The notes under the pieces are model-generated. The model saw nothing but the letters and a program-made list of their open reading frames with translations. It did no database searches and was not told where the DNA came from. The position numbers and the translations under genes were made by a program. Shown in pieces: positions 21,601 to 35,900 of a stretch of DNA of 64,000 bases (the stretch's first letter is position 1; every line of letters starts with the position of its first letter). This stretch comes from Arbacia lixula (lineage: Eukaryota; Echinodermata; Echinoidea; Arbacioida; Arbaciidae): positions 4,041,642 through 4,105,641 of the forward strand of contig OZ022595.1 in NCBI GenBank assembly GCA_963669155.1, given 5' to 3'.

Positions 21601-23909
21601 GAGGACATCCCGGTTCTTACTTGCAGGTTACTATTATATCTTTATGCCAGAGCTAAAATTGTAACAATAATAATATAATTATGATAATTTGGCTGATTCA
21701 TGAAAAACTCTTGATACTAAGCTCAAATTACTAATTTACTCCTGAATTAACAATCTCCCATTTCTCTTCAGTTTATATGAATAGTAGCTTCCTACTGGAG
21801 AAGCAGAAAGAACAAGTAGTCATGATTAATCACAATGATTGTCAAGACAATGTATATCATATCCATTTTCCTCAGTGAGCTTAAAAATTAAAACAATGGT
21901 ACTGTCTGCAAACAAATATTACCCTTGAAAAGCAGTAAAACAACATACATGTATATGAGCCATGGCTGCCACAAGTCCCAACCGTATTTTAGTGATCACC
22001 TTTTGTAAAATCAAATTTTGTCTTTAATCCTTACAATGTACTGTTTAAACTCCGACACATTGTTGTGTGGAAGAAGCTGTGCAAGTAGTCTGTGCTTAAT
22101 TTAATGAGACATTTTATCCCCCAATGTTATAGCCAGCATTTCATGTTTTTTTTTTTTTTCTATATAAACGCCTTTCGACTGCAATGTTAGTGGAATGATT
22201 ATGGGTATTCTTTTTGACATACCTTTGGCAATGTGCATTTCTGTGTGTGGAATCTGAGGTAAAATTTGATAAAAACTAACAATTTGGTCACTTTATTTCC
22301 CCACACATTCACTTCTAGAACATCTCACTATGAAAGACTGACTGGTACAGTAAATTGGCACAAATGATTTCTGATATTTTTGTTCAAAAGTGTCAAACCA
22401 TTGTAACAAATTTACTCCATCATGATATACAAAAATATAAAATCATTTTTCAAAATTTGACGGGAAATAGCTATCACAAAATCTGGAAAGAAATCTCTTT
22501 ATGCTATTTTAATTTTGTGGAAGTAAAGAGAGAAGGAAGATCAGGCAACAGTATGCAGAATGGATAGGTTAATGAAACATAATCAAAATGTCTTTTTAAA
22601 CATTCAAATTGACCAATTTACAAATATTAATGAAATGTTAATAGCTTTCATGGCTTTCTGTTCAGATCCGTTTTCCAATCATATTCAAAATTAGTTAAAA
22701 AGCCATTCTTATCCAATTCCTGGAATAAAATCCAGAAGAAAATGTAAAATTCCTGATGCATGCTCTAATGTGATAAAAACATTGCACTGCAGTCCTTCAT
22801 CAACTCAAATAAGCTCGTACAATTTACAATGCTGTTAGAAATAGATACAATTACAATTTGTCTTTCCTTTAGGTAAAATACTATATCCATATTCATTCCC
22901 TTTCCATTAATTTGCATGATTTCGACAACTCCATATCTTCCCCAAACATCAATCTTGAAAAGAGATCCACTCCATGAATATGGCTGAAACTCCACAGATA
23001 TATGTACACATCAAAAAGACTTACAAATAAAAAGTACATAAAAAAGATGATAGCGTGAAAGACAATGATATCTTCAATTACATTAAGTATCAAATACATT
23101 CTCTTGATGCCTTAAGATGTCATGGAAACCAAACACATTAAAAATGAATAATTACTTGGTAATAATGCCTGATGACAAAACTATCTTTTTGATCTACGGT
23201 ATTTTGATCAGTTGTGAAGTTGAATCCTTACCGCATGTTCTTATGACACGCAATTCCGCAACTTCCAATTTGCAAAAATACCCAGAATTCTGAGCAAATC
23301 CTATATACAAACGTTTCATCTCTTGACATTTGATCAACACACACCAAACAATGCTTAATGGAATGGTGGTTTTCACTTACCATGGCCTTCTCTTAAAATT
23401 CACTTTGCATGACACTTGTGCATGTATGATTCTCTTTTAAAAACGTGTCTATGCAACAAACACATGGTGTTACCGAAAGTTTTGCTATTTTCTAAATAGT
23501 ATTTATTAAAACACATTTGTGTTCTAATCATGCATGGCTTAAACCAACTTTAGCTTCTATGGTAATTCTTGTAACAAACCAAAATGGGTTCTTATCTGGG
23601 TTTTAAAAGCAATAGTTAAACTCCATTTTCCATAACTGCCATGAAAAAAACAGTCATGCATACTTGTACAATTTTAACCTACAGCAAAATACATTTCTTA
23701 TGTGAAGCATCATTTTAAATTGAACAGCTTTTTGCTCTAATGAAGTTTACATTTTTTAAAATACAGCGACATAACATATTTTGCATGAAGGGATTTCTTG
23801 ACAGCTTCTTGTTGTTAGGTTGCGACATTGAACGTGAAGAGATGAAGGCATGTCTGTAGAGACTGAACGGCGGGTATTTACTTGTGAAGATTGACCCCTG
23901 ACCTTTGAC
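18671..23909. other. AT-rich convergent intergenic region and probable PLC 3' UTR
   Basis: No exon with domain or splice support. Open frames here are short and AT-driven. The receptor gene (+) and the PLC gene (-) converge here. Part of it is likely the 3' UTR of the PLC gene. Confidence 0.5.
23502..23507 (-). terminator. Candidate polyadenylation signal for PLC-delta
   Basis: The first AATAAA on the minus strand after the PLC stop (TTTATT on +), about 400 nt downstream. It lies in a short sequence also found at 59440-59480, so it may come from a repeat. A longer 3' UTR is equally possible. Confidence 0.3.
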
Positions 23910-23998
23910 CTATGAGGTGTTGACCGTGGTCTGGATGAAGAGGCTGGCGGGCAGGATGTCGTTGCCCTTCTCGCTCATCAGCGGGACGTGATGGTAAC
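23910..23998 (-). CDS. PLCD: PLC-delta terminal exon: end of C2 and stop
   Basis: 89 nt, acceptor cccttacag. Encodes [20 protein letters not shown] then FIQTTVNTS and TAG at 23912-23910. The protein stops directly after the last C2 strand, as in other delta-class enzymes. Confidence 0.95.
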
Positions 23999-26900
23999 CT
24001 GTAAGGGAAAATAAAGCAAAAAAATGTCATCTCTGAGTTACACTTCTCCAGGAAATCTCTACACAATTCTCCATACTACAATATAAGGAAAAGTGGTCCC
24101 ATGATCCACTGAAAAGTCACATTCGGAGTTTGTTTGCAGTCATGTTGGCTTCCCATCTGATGTACTTGTGTATGAGACCAAAAGTGGACATGACTGCAGA
24201 GAAATCCTGGATGTCGCTGCAGTGCATTATGGGAAGACTTTCCCCTATACTGAGGTTTGGAGAATTGCTAAAACTGTAATGGAGAGGAAGTTTCTCTTAC
24301 TTTAAAGGGCATATACTGTACTGGGAATGCAAAAAAGCCTTCAAAAGGTAATTGTTAGCAATCTTCTTGCCAATGGTCTTAAATTCATGCATTGACCATT
24401 TTAGAAGCTTGCTGAAAGTTATTTGCCCTCAAATGATCCACATATGGAGTTATCAATTATTAATGATTAAATCTTCAAAAAGTTCGGGCTGAACATTTTG
24501 AGGATTTGTGATTTAATCACTCTTTACTCCAAATGTATATCATTTGAGGGCAAATAACTTTCTGCAAGCTTCTAAAATTGACAATACATGAATTTAAGAC
24601 CATTGGCAAGAAGATTGCTAACAATTACATTTTGAAGGCTGTTTTGCTTTCCCAGTACAGTATATGCCCTTTAAGATTATCCTTTATTTATACCTGGGCT
24701 GTAACTCTGTAACTTCAAGAATGAAGAATATGTACATGGTAACAGCTGGAATGCTCCAAACTTACTAGCTGTTTGCAAGCCAGTTTCTATCAAATTGAAA
24801 AAAAATGTATGCAACATGCCTTCATTGCACATATCACAGAAGAAAAAGCATCCCTGAAGGTGTATATGTATGTGGATACCACTATATAATGGTCTTCATA
24901 TAGTAGGCTTTATTTCCTCTACACTGCAATCACACACAGACTATTGAATTTAATTGATAAATAAATAAAATCTTCCACTACTTATGTTTTTGGGCAATTC
25001 CACAGCTTTGGTTAAAGTCGTGTAACGTGAGTAACCAAAGCTTCTTTACTTTATATTCTATAATAGTTTTGCAGAAATTATGTAAATAATTATTTAGGAA
25101 GCAAACGGTCCACCTTTCCATGACACGCAATCATATCATCAGCACAGAAACTTCTTTTTCAATAAAAAAAAAGAAGCTTTGGTTACTCACGTTACACGGC
25201 TTAAAACCTGTGGAATTTCCATTTTGGATATAATTTGGTAACTTTGCATATTAGTATAAATGTTCATCATTGTATACATGAATGTACAATCTAATGTTAA
25301 AATAAAAAGTATTTTTCTGATAGTTCTATACAACATGTGTTTAGTATTTACAATTAACAATATCCTTATACATATCATAATCCACACAACCCTCTAAGAA
25401 TGGGTTTCAGCAGAGTCTAAATTGCATTGCAACCTATAAAAAGCAAACCATACAGTAAAGCTAGTATGTGAAATCCCACTAGCACTGGAGCCATATTCAT
25501 GAAACCTTACTAAGCCTAGTAAGCTACTAAGGTGCATTCAGCTACATGCATTTTAGTTACTAACTAGGCTAGCAAGCTTTCATGAATATGGTCCCTGGTC
25601 TCCAGAAGGGAGGCAGAAGAAGAAGCAAGACATACCCAGCTGCATGCTAGCCATGGGGAAGGTATACTGAGCAATGAACTCATTGGCTGAGGCACGATCG
25701 TAGTCGTAGACGGCCAGTCGGATCAAAGTCATCTCTGGAACTTTCACCTCAAAGTCAAACGTCTGGTTCCATGTCGGGTTGAAGCCTGGATAAAGCAGTC
25801 ACAAATTGCAATATAAATATCATTCTCTTTGTTTTACTGCCTTATGGATACTAACCAAGGAAGAGATCAGTGTTAGTAAGACTTTATGTTCCATCTTGTT
25901 CATTCCATATTCTCATATCATTTTGTATTTTTCCTTGTATGTTATCTAATGTCTTTTCCGTTTCTTAATCTTCATGTTGGTTTTATGTGATGAGTGAAAT
26001 AAAGCAAACTTGAAACTTGAGTTGACATAAATTGATTGATTACTCTGTAAGAAAAGCAAGCAGAAAAAAATGACACAAGGGTGGGATTTTTATTTTGCAT
26101 CTACTGCAACATGACCACTATGCTACCTCTGCCTTCTGGCAAAGCAATGATGCTTGAAGGAAGAGAAGAAGTTATTATTCTCTATTTATAGACATCTTTA
26201 TTATATACACTGTAAGTCATGTCATGTAATCACATGAAAATGATTGATATGTTATTATGATTCTGTGAACAGAATATGAATACATTCAATTTGAAAGTGG
26301 ACACAAATGCTTGTTCGCCATTCATGTGTAGATTTTCTACCTGTAGCATTTACTTTGTTATCTGTACATTAGAGTCTGTCTGTATGTTTCTCCATTTACA
26401 CACAATCTATCCTTGACCGAGACCCATGCATGCTTACCATTGTTCTCCACAACCTCAGTCTTGAACTCCTGCTTGGCACTGTTGCCCCACACATAGAGTT
26501 TGACGTAGGGGTCGATGACTTCTTTGCCACCTTGCTCAGGCTTGGGGAGCTGCTGGCCGCTAATGATCTATGAAACAAGCAAAAAAAATTGATTAATATA
26601 CTCACACTACCCAATTGCAACAAACAAAAACTGTGGAATTGCCCAAGGAATGTAAACGGAGAAACAATGTTCAGGATATATATTTTGCTGGCTGTGACAT
26701 AGTTTAATGAGGCACAATTTGGAATGGAAGAGTCCAAGATTCCTACTTTTCTACTGCAACATAAAAATAAAATTTTAAGGCATCATCACTTACTGGAACA
26801 ATATTACTTGATATAATTATCATGAATGCATTGTAAGTCTTACATCAAATGTTAAAAATCGCATGCATCTTGTTTGTATAGTTTCCCTACAAAAAAAAAA

Positions 26901-29900
26901 AAAAAAAATTATTTGTGTTAAATTCAGGCAATAATCATTCAGCAGTTGGGTACCAACTAGCATGGGATCAAAGAGAATATCCATGTAAAGAATTTGTTTG
27001 TGACATGGAGGGGAGTACAATAATGAAGTAAATGGCTAATGGACAATTCCACAGAGTTGGTTAAAGTCCTGTAACGTGAGTAACCAAAGCTTCTTTATTT
27101 GATTGAAAAAGAAGTTTCTGTGCTGAGGATATGATTGTGTGTCATGGAAAGGTGGACTGCTTGCTTCCTAAATAATTATTTACATTATTTCTGCAAAACT
27201 ATAAGAGAATATAAAATAAAGAAGCTTTGGCTACTCAGGTTACATGACTTTAATGTTACTCCATCTAACTTCAGCATCCTAGCTGATGGTATAGGGAACC
27301 CTGTCACTTACCTTGATGCTGACTTTCTGTGCATACTGATCACCAGGCTTGGCAGGGTTAAACTGCATCTTGGCTGCACCAAGAAATTAACAAAAATACC
27401 AAGTTATCAGAATAAAAGAATGTAGTAGTACATGTTTTTGTAGGTTTCCATGGTGAGTGTCCTAAAAAATACTAGGTAGAAAAATATGAATTCTCTCAGA
27501 ACACAACATGGTTGGATATCTCTGTGGCTGGTCATACCAGCACTCCATTTAAAGAGAGTCCTAAAACAGGCCCATCAGATTGTTTCATTCCTATTCAGCT
27601 TTTGGAGGGTTTTGTGTTCCCCCAAAAGCTAGGTTCCCATGGAAGCAGTTTGCTGCCTGCACTTTGACCCAACAGCTTTCCAAATGCGGCCAAGCCGGAA
27701 AATCCTGCCCTGAACAATCCATGCATGTCAAAGCAGGCCAGCATTTGGCAAGGGGAGAGAGAGAAAATGTGTGAAATACATGTACAACGGTGGTATTACG
27801 GCAAGTGGAAGCCACAAACTGCTACTGTGTGGGTGTAGCTTTATAGTTTCCATTTCCCTTCCCAGCATGCTCTTTGTTACTCACGTCTCCGCAGGAAGGC
27901 TGGTTTGAGGATGTAGCCACTCTTTCCGTTCTGCAGGAACTTGCCCTGGTTCAGATCCATCTCCTCGCATGGCGTCTGGAAGTTCAGGGCAACTGAAACG
28001 GATAAGTGACAACTCATTATTAATGACCAGGGCCTTTGGAAAGCAAAAATGATCACTATTTGGCTTTCAAACTGATAACACTATTTCTCATAAATCAGAT
28101 TTTTATTGTATATCTATATAACACCGAATGAACATTAATTCTCAACAACACTAATGCTAAAAACAAATACAATTTCAGCATGTTGCCAATTTGCCAATTT
28201 AGTGATTATTGCACGGTTATTTCAATCTGAAAATCAAAACAAAGGTACGTTGCATGAATAAATACATACATGTATAACTTAACGATAAAATTGGATTCAT
28301 CTTGTTGGGAAGTATAATTTTTCATATGATACAACTTAATTTTAATGGTAAATATCAAAAGTTGTGGTGCTTGGTTATTATTTCATATAACATACCTCAT
28401 TTAGATAATCATGTGACCTGATTATTTGACAGTCATGACATAGATTTAATCATTGTAGCAAAAGTATCTTATTTGCATAATTAGCAGTCTGCTTAATAGT
28501 GCTTTTATTTGTTTAAATCACAGTCAATAGTACTGTCATAAGTTCAGCACTCTTACTAATCTGTGCTCCATGTTCCACATGAGGACAGGGTTTTAGCTGG
28601 AGGAGTTTTTATATCATTTTTATCATTTTTGAACTGGAATGCCAATGGAAGGGGGCTTATTGATCTCTGCTCTGACATCCCACATGAGGACAGCTGGAGG
28701 AGTTATTGAAATCATCATAATTCTCATTACTATTTAACTGGAAAGCAAATGGTAGAGATGTCTTACCAATCTGTGCTCCGACATCCCACATGAGGACGGG
28801 GTTGTAGTTGGAGGAGTTGGTGCGCAGGCCTCCTGGGTAGATACGGCTGAGGAAGAGCTTGTTATGCTCCACATACTCCTGGGGCTTATCCTCAGCTAGC
28901 CCGATAGCCTTGCCCTCCGCAAAGGAAGACATCTGGTGGCACTTGTCTGCTCAACACAAGAGGGCAGTAGAGGGGGGAAGTCCAAGATAACAATTTAACA
29001 AATTAACAGCAATATCAAAATCAAATTTGAATTCAATACTCAATCATTTCTTTGTGGGAGCTACTTTTCAAGCCTAATGGCAATAAACAAACACCTTGAC
29101 CTTATTTTTTAATTATACCCTTATAAGGAGAAAAAAAACACAGGAGTGCTCTTTTGGTATTTGAGGGCTACATCACACCGTGTCGCAGTCAACATGTATC
29201 AGCTCCAAGTTGTACGAAAAGGGTTTGTAAAATGGGTATGAGTTCCTGTATGTGTAGTCAGCGTGCAACCATGAGCCATTGAAGCTAGTGATAGTGGTTC
29301 TTATTAAAAAAAAAATAACTTTTCTGTTTATGCATCAGTGGTACATTATTTAACACAAATAATACACACTCAACTCATACAGCAGCCATTAGGATTAATA
29401 CATCTTATTTTTCTCTCCTTGCGATATTCTTGGTTACCACACTTCAATGGTTGAATTAAGTGACAAAATATTCAATACACAGAGACTGAATTTAACTCAC
29501 ATTTCTCCTTTGAAGAGGGGAAGGAGCTGTAGCCAACACTTGCAAGAGTCACAATATCCGACAATTCTGTGGCTAGCTTCAGCTTTTTCTGCGATAAGAA
29601 ATAATGGCAGAGGAGAAAGACAGAGAATTATAAATTACAGATATTAAATACATGTAAAATGTTTGATAGCAAATCTGATAAATGTGATAAAAGTGTGCAC
29701 ACAACAAATCAAAACTGCTCAATCTATTTCAAAATTTAATCACATATTAATTTTCATTATTAAAGCATCAACACTAACAATTTCCTTATTTTATAAACAA
29801 AAGAGAATTCAAAAAGAGATTCAAAAATAAAAATCAAATACATTACTTGAGTACTTCTTATAACTGATGATTTGTTTTATGTGTATACATAGTGTATCAT

Positions 29901-32900
29901 GCATTGAAGTGAACTGTACTATGATGGAATTTTGAGTTTATGAGATTAGTTTGCATGTTTGAATGATGTGATCATTTTGATGATCAATCTCAGAGTAATC
30001 TCAGTATGAAAACATCACAACTTGCTTTGGTAACTTATCCTTACAAACTTCAACATAGCATGCGTCAACATGATATTAATTTATTACAGAAAATGTAATT
30101 GTTTTCCATGACTACATGCATAGAGCTGCAGATACAAGACCTCCTTGATGAAAATGTAAACATATTTGAAAGTTCAGATAAAATAGATAACTGTTCATCT
30201 GCTTTCCATTTTTTTTGCACACTTTAGGGAAACTGCTTCAGCCTATTTGGTAAAGTGTACATTGTACTTCGTATAAATGACCACAAAGAAGACACTTTCA
30301 AGTATCATAGGCTTCTATTGCATTCAATTGTTCTTTGCGTTAAGATTGAAGCTGCTAGGCATTAGGTTAACTATGGAAATATTTGCAATTTCAAAGAAAG
30401 CACATGTTAATTGCTTTAACTCTGCAGAGATAGAAAATCCTGTGTTTTATTTTACATTAATCATCTTTTAAATGAAGATGGTACTTAACACATACATATA
30501 CATATGTAATTATATTATTGAAATAACACTCAATTATGTTCATTTCTGAAGAACAATTGTTGAGAAATGGAGGCAGAGAGGCTACCCATTGAAATTGCAT
30601 CTAACCATTTAAAGTCTGGGTTCCAGGGGCCATATTCATGAAACCTTACTAAGCCTAGTAAGCTACTAAAGTGCATTCAGCTTCATGCAGTTTTAGTAAC
30701 TAGCTAGGCCAGTAAAGTTTCATGAAAATGGGCCCCGGCTTTTAAGTTTTTCTAAACCCAAATTATTTGATAAATGGGTCTGGCTGCAGCAGAACTAATC
30801 ATTCTTGCTTTCTTCTCCCGCTCGCCCAAATGCAGACTGAGAAAAGATGAGAATGGAGAAATGACTAGTCTTGTGAGTACTAGACCCTATTTTCCAGTTT
30901 AGATTAGATATGCCCAGAGGCCAGTTGAATCTGTAGAACAGAAAAACAAATACTTATACTCTCCTCTCCACACATTAAAGGGTACCGTATATACTGTACT
31001 GGGAAGACAAAAGGGCTTTCCAAAGGGTGATCGTGAGCAATCTTCTTACCAATGGTCTTAAATTCATTTATTGTCCATTTTAGAAACTTGCTGAAAGTTA
31101 TTTGAACTCATATGGTCCACATTTGAAGTAATTAATGATTAAATCACAAATCCTCTAAATGTTAGGCCAGAACAATTTGAGGATTTGTGATTTAATCACT
31201 AATTACTCTAAATGTGGCTAATTTTAGGGCAAATAACTTTAAGCAATTTCTAAAATGGGCAATACATGAATGTTAGACCATTGGCAAGAAGATTGCTCAC
31301 GATCACATTTGAAGGCGTTTTTGTCTTGCCAGTACAGTATATGCCCTTTAAGCAGCAAGTACGCTAGCAAATTTACAGTCATCCCCAAAGTAAGATGTAT
31401 AACATACGTTCTTTTTGTACAGTTGGCAGCAAAATTATTCAACCTTCCTCTCATTTTTGACATTCTGCAATAATGAATAACATTGCAACAGCAGATTGCT
31501 ACTAATCCATTAAGATAGTTAGCAGACAGTTAATTACTAAAGAATACCATAGAAATGTTACTTTATAGCTCATCTGAAATTGCAATTTGCGCCCCAAACC
31601 ATGTTGCAAAATTATTCAACCCCCTATTTACACACATGAAAGGAATACGACGATACTATTAGCAGTAGTACAACTCAAAAGCCAGTGCCTATATTCTGAG
31701 GTAAATGCTGATTTTAGTTATCCTACACCTGAAACTGGAACCTGACAAAGCTACAGAAGTTCTGGGACTACTGTGAAGTAAAATTTGATTTTTTTTTTCT
31801 CTGGTATTCTTAAGTAATTACCTGTCTGCTAACTATCTTAATGGTTTAGTAGCAATCTGCTGTTGCAATATTATTCATTATGACAGAATGTCAAAAATGA
31901 GAGTGGGGTTGAATAATTTTGCTGCCAACTGTAGCAATGCTGAAAATGTGTTGCAGAATGTGCAGTGCTCCAATTGTCTAAAATGTTCAAAGGGTGAAAA
32001 ATAGGCCCCAATGTGGCCTGCAGACAAGAAGGCGTCATTGACTGGAGAAGAAAGTTCACCCGTTCTTCAACCATCATATGCAGTCTGGCTGAGTAGTTTA
32101 CACGTATGCTTAAAATAAGATACCAAGCCCTCTAGCCTAGGTTCAAGGCAGTGTAGTCTGTAACTTTCTGATGCACTGATGCAACCATCACAGTCACAGC
32201 CCTGTCATAAAAAATTGTCAGCGCAACTTGACATGCAATTGATATTAAGTGTAACTCTGAATATACAGGGGGATTCAACTGATTCAGATCAATTGCAACT
32301 CTTTATAGGATGGGGCTCTTGACAAAGGAAGCCAGAGAGAGCAGCCTAAGTATCCACGTCCATGTTGCATATATGTTTTTAACTATTGCAACTTACTATT
32401 GATAGTATCTGCCATAGTAACAGCAGTAAAGCTGAAAGCCCATTGGCTGCTACCATGGTGGTTACATGTACCAGTAACAGTACCGGTAAGTTACAACAAT
32501 TGAAAATATATATGCTACAGGTTCCATGCTTATTTATGGTTGCAACAGTCTTTTTAATAGAAAAAAGCAGACTCCACATCCTAGAAGTAATGCTACGAGC
32601 AATTTGGCTCAACCCACTTTTCAGTGCAAGTTTCAAAGTTTCAAATATCCCGTCTTTGTAAGATACATACATGTAAGTGCTCTCTCCATAATTCAGCTGT
32701 TAATGTTAATTTGTCTGCATGCATGTTGCTATTAAAAAAAAAATCTTGATGCTGGTTTGTTACCAATGATATTAGTACTGGAAATGATTGATATGCCCGA
32801 GTATGGCGAACTCCCAGATCTTTCCCAGGTGTTCGCTCATTCAGAGGGGACACAAACAGTGCTTGATTTCTTCAAATCATTTTTTGTAATCTTTTACAAG

Positions 32901-35900
32901 AATACCTTTCATACTAACAAAAGTTAGTTACTTGTCAGTACTGCTAAATATAATATACTTTATATGGTAGTTTGGATGCGAAATGTCTAACAGCCTGGAA
33001 GACAAGTTACACTGTACACTGTTCTACCCACTGACAATCACTATGCACTGTCTTGTACTAGGTGTTAACAAAAAATATGAAACTTATGAAAAATGAAAAA
33101 ACAAAAAAAGATGTATTTTTTTTATAATCACGTTTTGTGAAATTTGTGAAAATGTGAAGATGACTGTGATTTCACCTTTTGAACACATTTTGACCTATAC
33201 TTCCTTTGAATTTATGATTTGTAATTTTCAGTTTGAATGGAGCTGTAACTTTTAAAAAATTATTTTCCACAAGATTCAAAACTTTTTGTTCACACCTAGT
33301 ATAACACATAACATGTACTGTGTCTTCATTTGTGTGTTACATGTACTACAAGAATATACTCCCCTACAAATATTGAAGAAACACCACATAAAGATCCCTT
33401 ACCAAATAACCACAGTCAAACCAGCTTAAGAGAGACAGAGACAAGGCCTTTATGACGTGATCTTTCTAGACAGGTACAATTACATGCAATCTGCTCTCAA
33501 CGGATCCAGGATTAACAATTTCTAGACAGTGGATCTTTGTTCACAGGTTTGACTGCACATGTCCAATGATTTATGTACATGTAAACCACTAAAACATATC
33601 TAAACATCCACACTACTCATATTGTAAAACACAGTTATACAATAACATATATGTACATGTAAACTTCACAGCTATCTTCAAACCTCATTTTGAGATCTGC
33701 ACTCTAAGCTAAGTCTAAGCATACACAGAAGAAATAATCCTTTTTAGCTTGAACGAAGGAGACTGAATGTTAGGTATTATGACTATAACACATTTGTGAC
33801 AAAGGCTCTTTTTAAACCAATATTCTTCATTATTTTGGTATCTTGATAAAATGGAACATATTTTCTTTTCATTGTGCATCAAAGTAATGTAAAAACATAC
33901 CATTGAGAGGAATTATTGTGCCAATTTGAAGAACAACATTATGATTCCATTATTTCCAGCCAGTTGGCAACTTGCAGATTTAGTGATTTCAATTTTATAA
34001 TTTGTTTTGAAAAATCATCAAAAAGGCAAAAAATATCATAAAGCAACAGAATGAGTTCATTCGTGTGCAGAAATTTCTGTCTGTTGATTTGAAGCCTCTT
34101 TTAATCTAATACTTTATATCAAAATCAAAGGACATAATTGTGGTGCTTGCATGGTCTTAAATGGGTTATATGTACTTGTACACCACTGTTGTACATGCAT
34201 ATTAATACAGGTGTACACAGCATAGGCAATGTCTGACTAGCAACTATGAAACCTCTCTTTGCCAAGATTTGGTCCATAGCATGAACATTAATAACAAAAA
34301 TCAACATGCATATACTACAGCTCAATGGTATTGACACAAGTAAAGGGAAGAAAGGGAAGGAGCCGCAGTTTTAAACCACGGTATTATTTTGTCCAGTTCA
34401 GCATGAAGCACAATGCTTTTTAGGCTAAAGCATCTTGTTTCATGCTGAACTGGACAAAATATACCACGGCTTAAAACTGCAGCTCCTTCCCTTTCTTCCC
34501 TTTCCCTTTACCCATGCCAATTCATTTGAGCTGTAGTGTACTTCTTCATGCACAGACTTCTAAACTTTCTACATATCAAACAAATTTAGAAAAGTTGTGG
34601 AAAATAGAATGTGGAGTTCATGTGATGCATATTTTGATGTTGAGTACAATACAAAACATGTACATGTCAGCATCCACAAATTATCTACTGGAATACATAC
34701 TTCACGGCTGTTTTTACCTCTGCCGTTAGCAAATGATTATGCTGTTGGGGGCGCCATTCATGCCAATACAAAATGCACAAGTGAAACAAAAAAAATCATG
34801 AGCACTGTAATCAAATGGATTTAAACACTTTGCAGATAACAAAAGAACTTTGCAATCGTGTAGCACATGACTTATCAGCTTTAATACCAAGTAGTGATTT
34901 CTTTGTGTTGCAATTCACAATGACAAATGAATATTGCATTAACACTTTTATACATGGATATAACATAATGAAAAGAATATTTGATGTTTTTCAATTTGAT
35001 CCTCGAAAAATTTGATAACTTGAGTCGCACATGACAAACTTTTTAAAATGAATAAACATGGGGGACATGTGTTAGAAGTACGTAAACAACGTCAAGAATC
35101 ATATGAATAATATGGTTATTATTGAGGGAGGTTTTGACAATCAAATTGGAACAGATATTGTGTTATGACAAACTGTGACAAGTAATTAGTTTAAGATAAT
35201 CTATTGGAGAGAACTAACTAGCTGCTTTAATAATTTCTCTTTCAAACAAATCAATACAGTATTCAGGAAAACATGAAGTCAGAGTAGAATAATTCAACTT
35301 CAGAACATTTAACTGTATGCTATTACAACTGTCTGGTATTCTTTCATAAACAAATCTCCTGTACCCAAACAAGTCGCAGCAGTGTTATTTTATTATAAAT
35401 ATTATCCAAAAGAAATTTATAGAATACCTTGTAGTTTTCATTTGTGTTTCAACAGTTTCTCATATTAAAGCAAAGATGAGAATACAAGCCAATATTGGTT
35501 GATAAATTTGATTTCATCAATGGCTTATCAAGAAAGACATGAATCGAAATCAATGAGTTTAGATCTTTGCACTGCCTTCAAATTACTAATCACATCAAGA
35601 AACAATTCCTAACTGGTTCAACTTGGATTTCAAGGTTAATTGACAACTTACAATGAAGCTAAAACAGTAGACATTTTCATCCTTCTTGTTATTGCAATGG
35701 GATAAGGAAAAGTCAAATTAAAAGTTATTTGATTTTAAGGTAGCATTCAATCCAAAAATGATAAAGGGCTGGGTGTAAATAAGAGAAATGTGTCAAGATG
35801 CGAACTTACAATTTTATATCAATATAAGAATAACAAAACTGTTAAATGCTTACTTCTTTCCTTTTTTAAGGGGGGGGGGGTAAAAATCCTTCTTGTTTGT

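Noticed and set aside
28950..29500. A possible missing exon between 29501-29588 and 28767-28946
   Set aside because: An apparent phase mismatch was due to a miscounted base; the exon leaves one base (t) that completes Tyr with the next exon.
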